DNA of 64,000 nucleotides, taken from contig JBHGNT010000014.1 in the NCBI GenBank assembly GCA_043228905.1, positions 6,014,001 to 6,078,000 of the forward strand, read 5' to 3'. The DNA comes from Azolla caroliniana (taxonomy: Eukaryota > Polypodiophyta). The notes below the pieces were generated by a model, which saw nothing but the letters and a program-made list of their open reading frames with translations, was not told where the DNA came from and did not search any database. Positions 17,265 through 26,393 of this stretch are shown piece by piece. How positions within the stretch are numbered: position 1 is the first letter of the stretch; the number at the start of each line of letters is the position of its first letter. The translations under genes and the position numbers were made by a program.

Positions 17265-20200
17265 ATGGAAGGCGGCGGCAGCGGGCAGCCGATGATGATG
17301 GTGCTGAATGCACAGAATTACGCCGACTGGAAGATCAAGATGGAGGATCTTCTGATTGTTCGGGACCTGTACGAACCGATCGACAGGTCGGAAATACCGA
17401 AAGGGGTACTTGAGTCGGAGTGGAAGCTCCTGAACCGGAAAGCCGTAGCGACGATCCGACAATACGTCGATGTAAGCGTCCTACAACATGTGGCGAACGA
17501 CACCAACGCATACGAGATGTGGAAGAAGCTGTCGGGCCTCTATGAGAGGAAGAATGCGTTGAACCGGACCTCCCTGATGAGGAAGATAGTGAATCTCAAG
17601 TACCGGGACGGCGAGAGTATGGTGGAACACGTAAGCACGTTCATGGGATTCGTGAATCAGCTTGCGGCGATCAAGTTCCCGTTGGAGGATGCAATGCAAG
17701 CCATCATCCTGATGTGTACATTGCCGGAAAGCTGGGAGAACTTGGTGGTGACTCTCAGCACCTCGTGCACCGAAGATAACTTGTCCTTACAAACGGTAAA
17801 GACAAGTATTCTGAATGAAGAAGCGCGTCGGAGAGATAAGGAACCGGCCTCCGACCCGAAGATGCTGTTTACCGAATCGGATCGGGGAAGACAATGGAAC
17901 CGGAGTCCGCAAAGACGGGAGAAGTCGGGGACCCGGTCGCAGTCAAGAGGAAGACCCACATGCTTCCACTGTGGGAAGCTACGGCACTTCCGAAAGAATT
18001 GTCGGCATTACCGAAAAGACAACGGAGCCGACGACACCGACTCGAAGAAGTCACCGGAGAGAAACGGTGCATACCGGGGAGCCACGGACCGGAGAGGTTC
18101 GGATCGGCGAGGGCAGGACCGGAAAGGAACAACGGCACTCGCGGCAAGTGAGGAAGAAATCATGCTCATCACCGAAGAAGGTGAGCTAAACGTTGCCGGC
18201 GATGAGACGACCTGGGTGGTCGATTCCGGAGCATCGTTCCACCTGACCCCGGAGAGAAGATACTTCTCATCCTACACAGCCGGTGAGCATGGCTGTGTTC
18301 GGATGGGAAATGAAGGTACGTGCCGGATTGCCGGCATAGGAGACGTGTGGTTGACAACCCCGACCGGATGCAAAATGCTGCTGAAGGATGTCCGACATGT
18401 TCCGGAGGTTCGACTGAACCTGATTTCGGCCGGGAGGCTAGACGATGAAGGCTACACAGGTAGCATCCGGAACGGTGTCATGAAGTTCAGCAAAGGGAGC
18501 TTGATAGTGGCTCGGGCCCGGAAGGTCAACACACTGTACCTGATGAATGCCCGGTTATGTCCGGAAGAGCTGAATGTGGCAGCCGACACTGCCGGTGAGC
18601 TGTGGCACAAAAGACTGTGCCACATGAGTGAGAAGGGGATGAAGAGGCTTGCAGAAGACAACCTCATCCCAGTGAAGCACGTGCACCTGGAGAAGTGCAC
18701 CGATTGCCTGGCCGGTAAGCAGAACCGAACCTCCTTCCACTCAAGGCCACCGACGAGACGTAGCGCACCATTGGAGTTGGTGCACACTGACGTGTGTCAG
18801 GTAGAGACGAAGTCACATGGCGGAGCCCAGTACTTCGTAACATTCATCGATGATCATAGCCGAAAACTGTGGACGGCACCGATGAAGACAAAGGACCAAG
18901 TGTTGTCCGTCTTCAAAGAACTCCACGCGAGAGTGGAAAGGGAATCCGGCAAGAAGCTGAAAGCGATACGAGCGGATAACGGAGGGGAATACCGAGGGCA
19001 GTTCCAGGAGTACTGTCGCTCGAAGGGAATCCGACTCGAGTTTACTGTGCCGAAGACGCCGGAACTAAACGGGCTGGCCGAGAGGATGAACCGGACCATA
19101 ATGGAGCGGGTCCGGAGTATGCTGGCGCATGCGAAATTACCCAAGGGGTTTTGGGCTGAGGCAATGTCGACGGCGACATATGTGATAAACAGATCACCCT
19201 CAGTTCCTTTGGACGGAGACACGCCGCAGAGAGTGTGGACCGGTAAGGAAGTGTCCTACCGGCATCTGAAGGTGTTCGGGTGTCTCGCATACGTGCATGT
19301 GGCAAAGGACCGGAGAGGAAAGCTAGATCCTAAGACCCGGCCATGCATATTCCTCGGTTACGGCGACGACGAGTTCGGCTACCGAGTATGGGACCCGGTC
19401 GACAAGAAGATATTCCGGAGTCGTGATATCATCTTCATGGAGAACAAGACGCTCGCCGACTGGGAGTCGGAGAAGAAGATGAAGAGCTCCAAGTCGACCG
19501 GTGAGGATCAACTCTACGAGGAGCAGTCCCGACCGGCAAGGGACCGGTTAGCACTCGAGGATCCGGCCGAAGACGGTGAAGAAACAGAACCGGCCGAAGA
19601 AGATGAAAATGATACCGGAACCGGCCCCGATCCCGAAATGGATTCGGATGAAGAAGAAGAATCGGAAGAACCGGTTACCGAAGCTCCGGAACGGAGATAC
19701 CCTCTAAGAGAGAGAAGGGCCCCCCGGAGATTTCCGGAACCAGAGCACGTGTTGCTAACCGACGAGGGGGAGCCGGAGAGCTATGAAGAAGCAAAGCATG
19801 ACACCCAGAGCCGCAGGTGGTTGAGTGCCATGCAGGACGAGATGGATTCCCTGCATGAGAACCACACATATGAACTTGTGGAGTTGCCGAAAGGAAAGCG
19901 GGCACTGCGAAACAAGTGGGTGTTCAAGCTGAAACCGGGAGATGCCGGAAACCCCCCGAGATACAAAGCCAGGATCGTGGTGAAGGGGTTTCAGCAGAAG
20001 AAGGGCGTCGACTTCGACGAGATATTTGCCCCGGTAGTGAAGATGACCTCCATCCGGACGGTGCTGAGCATAGCGGCAAGCATGGACCTCGAGGTAGAAC
20101 AGATGGACGTGAAGACGGCATTCCTTCACGGCGACCTCGATGAAGAGATCTACATGCAGCAACCGGAAGGATTCGAGAAGAAAGGGAAGGAGCACCTGGT

Positions 20201-21341
20201 ATGCCGGTTGAAGAAGAGCCTTTACGGACTGAAGCAGGCTCCCCGGCAATGGTACCGGAAGTTCGACTCCTTCATGACCGACGAAGGGTATCTCAAAACG
20301 CAGTCCGACCACTGCGTGTTTGTGAAGAAGTTCGAAGGAGGAGACTCCCTAATACTCCTCCTGTACGTGGACGACATGTTGATCGTCGGACGGGACCAGG
20401 TCAAGATACGGATGCTGAAGAAGGCTCTTCACCGAACCTTCTCAATGAAGGACCTGGGTCCGGCGAGGCAAATACTAGGGATGCACATCATCCGGGACCG
20501 GAGCAAGAAGCAGTTGTGGCTGTCACAAGAGAAGTATGTGACAAAGGTGCTTCAACGGTTCAACATGTCGGAAGCAAGACCGGTCGGATCAACCCTACCG
20601 GCAAACTGCAAGTTGTCCAGCAAGCAAAGTCCCAAGACAAAGGCTGAAAAGGAGGATATGATGAAAGTGCCGTATGCCTCAGCTGTCGGGAGCTTGATGT
20701 ACGCCATGGTGTGTACGAGACCGGACATCGGATATGCAGTCGGAGTGGTGAGCCGGTACATGAGCAATCCCGGCAAAGAGCACTGGAACGCGGTCAAGTG
20801 GATACTCCGATACCTGAAGGGCACGGCAAACGTGTGCCTCCGATTCGGCTCCGGTAAGCCCGAACTCGAAGGCTTTACTGATTCTGATATGTCGGCTGAT
20901 GCAGATACCAGCCGGTCCACATCAGGGTATGTGATGACGTATGCAGGGGGAGCTGTTTCGTGGCAGTCGAGGCTGCAGAAGACGGTTGCGTTGTCAACCA
21001 CGGAGGCGGAGTACATGGCGGCTGTTGAAGCCGGCAAGGAAATAATATGGATGAAGGACTTCATTAGAGAGCTCGGTATCCGGCAAGAGGAGTACCGACT
21101 CTACTGCGATAGTCAGAGTGCCATCCACCTTGCGAAGAACGCGGCCTACCATTCCCGGACGAAACACATCCAGCGTAGATACCACTGGATCCGGGAAAGG
21201 ATAGAGGACAAGGAGTTCGTGCTGACGAAGATCCACACGGACGAGAACGGGTCGGATATGCTGACCAAGGTCCTCACACCCGACAAGCTGGAAGCATGCC
21301 GGAAGAGGGTCGGATTGGAGAGACATCCCATGCCGAAGTGA
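17265..21341 (+). CDS. Copia-2 Gag-Pol polyprotein (1358 aa), intact
   Basis: Start chosen at the ATG at 17265, which is MEGGG, conserved in Copia-1 and Copia-3. Gag comes first, followed by the CCHC knuckle CFHCGKLRHFRKNC at residues 233-246. The protease has DSGAS from residue 320. The integrase zinc region starts at His448, and the catalytic residues are Asp509, Asp571 and Glu606. An acidic linker with GTGPDPEMDSDEEEES follows. RT carries YVDD at 1034-1037. RNase H begins near Asp1206 and contains STTEAEY and YCDSQSA. The stop at 21339-21341 lies just before the polypurine tract. Every catalytic motif is present and the length fits a full copia polyprotein, so it is probably competent. The knuckle has Leu-Arg where the sister copies have Pro-Gly. 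Confidence 0.96.
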   Translation: MEGGGSGQPMMMVLNAQNYADWKIKMEDLLIVRDLYEPIDRSEIPKGVLESEWKLLNRKAVATIRQYVDVSVLQHVANDTNAYEMWKKLSGLYERKNALNRTSLMRKIVNLKYRDGESMVEHVSTFMGFVNQLAAIKFPLEDAMQAIILMCTLPESWENLVVTLSTSCTEDNLSLQTVKTSILNEEARRRDKEPASDPKMLFTESDRGRQWNRSPQRREKSGTRSQSRGRPTCFHCGKLRHFRKNCRHYRKDNGADDTDSKKSPERNGAYRGATDRRGSDRRGQDRKGTTALAASEEEIMLITEEGELNVAGDETTWVVDSGASFHLTPERRYFSSYTAGEHGCVRMGNEGTCRIAGIGDVWLTTPTGCKMLLKDVRHVPEVRLNLISAGRLDDEGYTGSIRNGVMKFSKGSLIVARARKVNTLYLMNARLCPEELNVAADTAGELWHKRLCHMSEKGMKRLAEDNLIPVKHVHLEKCTDCLAGKQNRTSFHSRPPTRRSAPLELVHTDVCQVETKSHGGAQYFVTFIDDHSRKLWTAPMKTKDQVLSVFKELHARVERESGKKLKAIRADNGGEYRGQFQEYCRSKGIRLEFTVPKTPELNGLAERMNRTIMERVRSMLAHAKLPKGFWAEAMSTATYVINRSPSVPLDGDTPQRVWTGKEVSYRHLKVFGCLAYVHVAKDRRGKLDPKTRPCIFLGYGDDEFGYRVWDPVDKKIFRSRDIIFMENKTLADWESEKKMKSSKSTGEDQLYEEQSRPARDRLALEDPAEDGEETEPAEEDENDTGTGPDPEMDSDEEEESEEPVTEAPERRYPLRERRAPRRFPEPEHVLLTDEGEPESYEEAKHDTQSRRWLSAMQDEMDSLHENHTYELVELPKGKRALRNKWVFKLKPGDAGNPPRYKARIVVKGFQQKKGVDFDEIFAPVVKMTSIRTVLSIAASMDLEVEQMDVKTAFLHGDLDEEIYMQQPEGFEKKGKEHLVCRLKKSLYGLKQAPRQWYRKFDSFMTDEGYLKTQSDHCVFVKKFEGGDSLILLLYVDDMLIVGRDQVKIRMLKKALHRTFSMKDLGPARQILGMHIIRDRSKKQLWLSQEKYVTKVLQRFNMSEARPVGSTLPANCKLSSKQSPKTKAEKEDMMKVPYASAVGSLMYAMVCTRPDIGYAVGVVSRYMSNPGKEHWNAVKWILRYLKGTANVCLRFGSGKPELEGFTDSDMSADADTSRSTSGYVMTYAGGAVSWQSRLQKTVALSTTEAEYMAAVEAGKEIIWMKDFIRELGIRQEEYRLYCDSQSAIHLAKNAAYHSRTKHIQRRYHWIRERIEDKEFVLTKIHTDENGSDMLTKVLTPDKLEACRKRVGLERHPMPK

Positions 21342-21351
21342 AGGGGGAGTT
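21341..21351 (+). other. Polypurine tract of Copia-2
   Basis: AAGGGGGAGTT directly before the 3' LTR. The first base is the last base of the stop codon. Confidence 0.88.
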
Positions 21352-21959
21352 TGTTGGGATTACGGTCCCTTCGGATGGGATGGTCGGATATCGGAGATGA
21401 ATGCCGACAAGCCCGGTTTCGGTTTCGGATCCGGATGACGAAGACCCCGGCTTCGGTGCCGGATGACGAATGTACCCGGAGAGCAATCCGGATGCAGGGA
21501 CATATCCGTGAATATGTTCGCTACGAGCCCCCTGAGGCTATAGTTGTAAATAGCCCAAAGTCATATAAGTATAAATATGACTTAGGGTAAACAGTTTTTC
21601 TGTTGCTCATTATTTTTCTGTTTTTCCACTCAAGAGGAGTGAAGAGGGAGCAGCCGTGAGAGAGAGAGAGAGAGATAGAGCGCGAGAGAGGAAGAGGTAG
21701 ACGCCTCTGTGTATTTCCGCCGCCTGTGGCGAGGACAGCGAGCTCAAGGTCGTTGCCTTGCAGCTCGCCATTGTATATTTCTCTGTGCATAGTTTGGTTC
21801 GGAGTCTCGCACTCCCGTGGTTTTTCCCGTATAGGGTTTTCCACGTTAATCCCTGTGTATCGCGTCTTTCTCTGTATTTCCTATTTTCTGCTACATTGAT
21901 CCGCGATTAATCGGTTGTGGCCGAGTGGTGAAGGTGAATCCAAGCGTTGATTCCCAACA
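21352..21959 (+). repeat. 3' LTR of Copia-2
   Basis: 608 bp, nearly identical to 16630-17235. Followed by the target repeat CAAAA. Confidence 0.96.
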
Positions 21960-21964
21960 CAAAA

Positions 21965-23188
21965 TTGAGGCGATAAGTGAGAAAATTGTAACATACTTCG
22001 AGCCATATTGAGAAGTGATCTATTCTTCCTTTTGGATACACCATTTTGTTGTGGTGTGTGTGGTGTTGATATTCTATGATGTATGCCTTCATTTTGATAT
22101 AAACTTTGAAATTCATGAGACATATACTCACCACCACCATCAGTTTGAAGACTTTTAATCTTTGATGATGTTTGCACTTTGACTTGAGCCTTGTATTTTT
22201 TGAATGCTTGATAAGCTTGACTTTTGTACTTAAGAAAATGCAAGATTGTAAATTGACTAAAGTCATCTATAAAGCTAATGAAATATTTGGCTCCACTAAG
22301 AGAAGGGTTGGAAAAGGTCCATCCACATAGATCACTATGTACTAATGCAAGAGGGGTAGTGGCTCTAGATCTATGCTTTGGGACTGGTTGTTGGGGAATT
22401 TTCCCAAGGATACAACTTTCACACAAAGAGATGGGTTTGAAAGGTTCTTTTGGCAAACCATGGACTAGATTATTACATTGTAGTGTTTTTAGAGCATTGA
22501 AATGCATATGACCTAGATGAAAGTGCCTAAAAGAAGAAGGAGAATGAAGATTGGTTAAAGATATGGAGGATTGTATTGGGGTAGTATGATGTGGTTCTAA
22601 AATAAGAGATGTAGGAATACATTTTATGGGATATAAGCCTCCTCGTTTACAACATGTTCTAATAAGTTCTCCACTTGAGGCTTTATGTTTAATAATAGCA
22701 TGGTTAGGATGAAATTCAATGATAGTACCATTTTTCGTTGCTTGACTAACCGATAGCAAATGTTTGGTGATGCCCGGGACATAAAGAACTTCATCGATTG
22801 TTAAATGTCTTCCTCCTGTGATTTCAAAAGTAATATCACCCTTGCTAATAGCTTGTTTAGTCGCATTATTTCCAAATCTTACAATGATAGGAGGTTCAAC
22901 ATCCTTATAGTTACATAACCAATCTTTTCTATTAGTTAAGTGATTAGTAGTATCAGTGTCAAGATACCATATGTCATTTACATTACTTGGGTTTGGAATC
23001 GTCGCGGAAAGTGATTCAGCAATGAATGCTTGAAGGACGTTGTCATACTTGTCACCATTTTGATATCCATCTCCTATGACTTTTTCATCATCCATCTCTT
23101 CTTGAACAAGATGGGCTTGTGGCTTGTACACGCTTCCATGGTTGATAACTCTTGAAATTTGACTTTGCGCGACAATCTTTGGTTGCAT
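21965..23188 (-). pseudogene. Copia-B pol, N-terminal part: protease and integrase core
   Basis: The frame reads protease with WYLDTDTTNHLT, where the usual glycine of D[ST]GA is Asp, then the integrase HHCC region (H-x4-H near HLGHMHF, with CESCILG) and the catalytic core (HSDLCGW, TDGGGEY, QQNGVSKRKN). In the last motif Lys or Ser replaces part of the usual AER, so the catalytic Glu appears changed. It breaks at 21964, where Copia-2 is inserted, and resumes at 16629. Confidence 0.8.
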
Positions 23189-23189
23189 G

Positions 23190-23923
23190 ATTTGTACATT
23201 TGCCTATTTTACAATAGGTATTGTTGAACCACATTCCTCCTTGTTTTGTGTTTTGATCTTTCTTTATCCACGGCTTCAAGCTTTCTTCTCTTTGGGTGAA
23301 CCTTTTGTTCTTGTATGCTACCATTGCCACACTTGGAGTTGAATTTGAAGACCTTTGTGATCACATTGTTTCCTCCTGTCTAATGTTTGCAAGAAGATCA
23401 ATTAGCGTTGGACAATTTATACAGTTTTGGGTGGTTCTAAAAGTGGACCACGAGTGAGGAAGAGCACCAAGAAGGAGAATCTTTTGTAATTTATCATGGA
23501 TTTCTAATCCAGAAGTTAACTCCATAGTAATAGAAATTCACCAATCGGTTGTTCGTCATTCATTTTGTAATTAACAAACGTTTGAAGTGTACGCGCTTGT
23601 TGGGCCTTGTTTTTCGGCTCGTAGATAGTTTGTAGGTTCTTCCACATTTCATGAGCCGTCTCCATTTTTCGCAAGGTTTCTCCGGTGCCATCACTTACGT
23701 GCATTAGAATTTCCATTCTTGCACACAAATCTTTTTCTTCATATTCTTCAAGTTCTTCGCCTTTTTCAGGTTGTGTTGACGATCCTGAAATTATGTCCCA
23801 TACTTTATTATATTTAAAAAGTAATTCTAATCTTGCCTTCCAAATTCGATAATTTGTGTTTGATAATTTCTCAATTGTGAATTTTTGCATGTTGAGTTGC
23901 GACGATGACATAGATTGTGCCAT
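23190..23923 (-). pseudogene. Copia-B gag
   Basis: Starts at the ATG at 23923, about 180 nt after the primer site. The N-terminus (KLSNTNYRIWKARLELLF) and the WKNLQTIYEPKNKAQQA stretch are UBN2-type Gag. The frame stops at 23516, and the rest of Gag continues in other frames. A degenerate CCHC knuckle (YCKIGKCTNHATKDC) lies near 23200-23245. AT-rich codon use sets it apart from the GC-rich Copia-1, -2 and -3 family. Confidence 0.75.
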
Positions 23924-24100
23924 TATTGTAGAGGGTTGTTCGGATCAACGCACGACAGACACAAAATTGTCGTTCGTTATTTGACGATCTTGGACACTAT
24001 GAATATAATTATTTCTGTATGGGCATGAAAGTTAAATTATGGTAAGGGCATGCGTTTTGTAATTTTAGAAAGGCATAGACTATAAGGCTATTAGGTCGTT

Positions 24101-24114
24101 TGGCTCTGATACCA
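24101..24114 (-). other. tRNA-Met primer-binding site of Copia-B
   Basis: Minus-strand TGGTATCAGAGCCA directly adjoining the 5' LTR. Confidence 0.9.
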
Positions 24115-24332
24115 TGTTGGGAAACAAGAGAAAGAGAAGAGAGAGAGAGAGAAAACACAGAAATGTTTTATTATAGAAAAATGCCCTAAATAGTTATAAC
24201 GTTGGTGGTGGCTTTATATAGACCAATACCAATACACTTATAGTTTCCTTCTCATGAAGGAAACCGTATTCATAAGAAGTACTAACTATTAATATATATT
24301 AATATATTAATTTTTGCTTAATATTTTCCACA
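24115..24332 (-). repeat. 5' LTR of Copia-B
   Basis: 218 bp, partner of 13936-14167. It includes the AT-rich TTAATATATATTAATAT block next to the minus-strand start. Confidence 0.9.
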
Positions 24333-25608
24333 CTGGAGCCTCCCATAGCTTCGTTGCTCAGTTGTCCTATTTGCATGCCTTGGCTGCGCAAGTCATCCTT
24401 GCGAATTCTTGGTAGAATTCGATCAAGGACGTATTAAATTCAAGCAACTTGATTAGCAGGTGGTTGCTCCGTTTGTTGTGCTTTCGGCCAATTTTCTACA
24501 AGGCCACTTCTTCTTCTTGATCTCGCCGGCCATAGCTATTTGGATCATAGCCCTATTGGTGTGTTCCTCCACCATTCATGCCACAACGACCTCACCTTGC
24601 AGTCTACCACGGAAATCGATGAGCTGAAAAGAATGTCATGGCTTAGAATAGCCCTGAGCTCGAAGGCTTCCGCGGGGATATCAGGAAAGGTCATCACCGT
24701 ATCCTTTGAGATATGGGATGCCTATCCCTCGTGGATCTTTCCTGTGAGAGATAAGGCCATGTCCGGGATGATGGACACCGTTTTTTCAAATGCTACTATC
24801 ATTTGTAGGTTTGTGCCTGCATCTGGTTGGTCGTGCCCTTCTCCAACGGTTGTAGGCCGAACCTTCGGCTTGTTGTGCTGTTGTAAACGCGGTGCTTCTT
24901 AGACTGGTTGTGTCACACAGTCAATTCCCCTGTGATGTCGTGGGGCCATTTCTTCGTCTCCTCCGAGACTTGCTGAGTCTCGTCCCGTATATCTCGACGA
25001 GGTTTCCTCATGAGCTGACTGTGCTCCTCAACCAAGACATTGGGCCTAGGCTTGCTTTGACCACGAATTGTGAAGTATTTGTGGGTGTTGTGTAGCAACT
25101 GTTGGGTGTTGACTGCTAGCGGCTCTTGCTCTTCAGTTGTTTGTGTTTGCACAAGGTTGTGTGGGGATGGAATCGGTGATCCCTAGGTCACCATAGGGGT
25201 GGGTTCCTGCCATTCATCTTGGGTAAACTTCGATACCCCCCGGTGTTTCGTCTATGTTGGCATTGCTGTGAGGGTAAGGAGCATCCTGGACTAAATGGCG
25301 AGTTGCGGTGGACAAAGCACATATAAGTAGCATGCAATTATAGGTAACAACTTCTTTCCTACTTGTAGTGCTAAGATCCCTATGCGGAGAGCCTCTCCTG
25401 TCACAAAGCCTCAATCGATTCTCTCCCCTTTATATGCCACTATGATGGATACTGCCTTCTTCTTGGGCATGGCATATGTGGGGTGGTGGACACAGGCTAC
25501 TTTGAGTAGGAATTTGGCGAGTTCAGGAAAGAACTCGTCTGGGCTTGCCTACGTTTTGTATGCTTTAGCTGAGGAGGAGTATTCCCAGAAATAGGATTCA
25601 AGGAGTTT
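24333..25608 (-). pseudogene. Gypsy-I, degraded post-pol coiled-coil ORF (N-terminal part)
   Basis: On the minus strand near 25390-25560 the frame PTYAMPKKKAVSIIVAYKGE matches YPRPPVMPKNRAGMIIATYEG of Gypsy-A and the same site in Gypsy-C. Preceding residues (FPELAKFLLKVACVHH) fit the REIARVLHEYGHV context. The rest down to 24333 is broken by stops. It continues across Copia-B into 12410-13935. Confidence 0.55.
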
Positions 25609-25794
25609 TGGAGGTTGGACCTCTATGTCATGATGGCTGCCATGTTTTAGGTCATGTGTTGCTCAAACTTTGTCATTGGTGAGGTTTTTGGCGTGGATCT
25701 ACAAGCCAATCTCCCATATTGGAGGTGGGACCCCAATGTTGTGATTGCCGCCATGATTTAGGCCATTTGCTACCCGACCATAGTCATTGGTGAG
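25609..25794. repeat. Two diverged direct copies of an about 110-bp unit
   Basis: The blocks beginning TTGGAGGTTGGACC (about 25609) and TTGGAGGTGGGACC (about 25718) share the order GGTGGGACC.., GATTGCCGCCATG.., TAGGCCAT.., GTCATTGGTGAG. The second copy ends exactly where the Copia-J LTR begins. Noncoding; origin unclear. Confidence 0.6.
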
Positions 25795-26300
25795 TGTTGA
25801 GCGAGCAAGCTCAACTAGATCCGGATCAACTGAATAAGCCAGAGTCGGATCGTTTTCCGGATGATATACGGAACCAGGAGCCGGATCGGAGAGCCGGTGT
25901 CCGGATGATATCCGAAACCAAGAGCCAAATCGGAGAGCCGGTGTCCGGATAATATTCGGAACCAAGAGCCGGATCAGAATGAAACCGGTAGGACATTAGA
26001 GGCCTACGGATCCAGCCTAGTACGTAGGCATATTTTTGGGAGTTAGTGAGAGTCGCTTGTATGAGCATTGAAGTACCTGTCAATACTTTTGTCAGTCCTT
26101 TATGGACTTGTATAAAAGTGCTCTTTGAGCACATTCCATGTATACAGAATATTGAGAGTATTATTTTGAATAATGTTTTATGTTATGCTCTCTCTCTCCT
26201 GCGTATGTGTACTCTCTATGTGTGTTGAATTTTCCTTTCATCTTTTGTTGTTATTCAGCTGAGCCGGTTTGTCAAATGCTTCCGCACGTTTACTTTAACA
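25795..26300 (+). repeat. 5' LTR of Copia-J
   Basis: 506 bp, TGTTGAGCGAGC to ..TACTTTAACA. Related to the Copia-D LTRs, with the same GCATTGAAGTACxxCNNxACTT and TGGACTTGTATAAA.. blocks. Carries three 44-bp direct repeats at 25857-25988 that Copia-D lacks. TATAAAAG near 26111 is a likely TATA box. Confidence 0.85.
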
Positions 26301-26312
26301 TGGTATCAGAGC
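26301..26312 (+). other. tRNA-Met primer-binding site of Copia-J
   Basis: TGGTATCAGAGC immediately after the LTR. Confidence 0.9.
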
Positions 26313-26393
26313 GCGAGGGTTGAGAACCTCTTCAGCCGACATACGCTTTCAAAGACAAACCCTAATAACCTGTAACAACAAATAGAGAAAGGT

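Larger units (their letters stand above)
16630..21959 (+). mobile_element. Copia-2, complete and apparently intact Ty1/copia retrotransposon
   Basis: 5330 bp with LTRs 16630-17235 and 21352-21959, primer-binding site, one unbroken gag-pol frame, polypurine tract, and perfect 5-bp target repeats CAAAA (16625-16629 and 21960-21964). I find one substitution (CTTAGGGC versus CTTAGGGT) and a 2-bp GA-tract length change between the LTRs, which points to a very recent insertion. It lies inside the integrase region of Copia-B in the opposite direction. Confidence 0.97.
13936..24332 (-). mobile_element. Copia-B, Ty1/copia element split by nested Copia-2
   Basis: Minus-strand element with short LTRs (13936-14167 and 24115-24332), a tRNA-Met primer site at 24101-24114, and a purine tract next to 14167. 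Without the nested element it is about 5.06 kb, a normal copia size. The flanks TTGGA (13931-13935) and CTGGA (24333-24337) are an imperfect 5-bp target repeat. The LTRs differ by several substitutions and by a CA microsatellite near 13968-13987 present in one only, so it is older than Copia-2. Confidence 0.92.

Noticed and set aside
19755-20312. Long antisense ORFs opposite Copia-2 and Copia-3 pol (also 33604-34095, 34335-34847)
   Set aside because: They mirror RT and RNase H coding sequence in GC-rich DNA and recur only because the sense strand is conserved.
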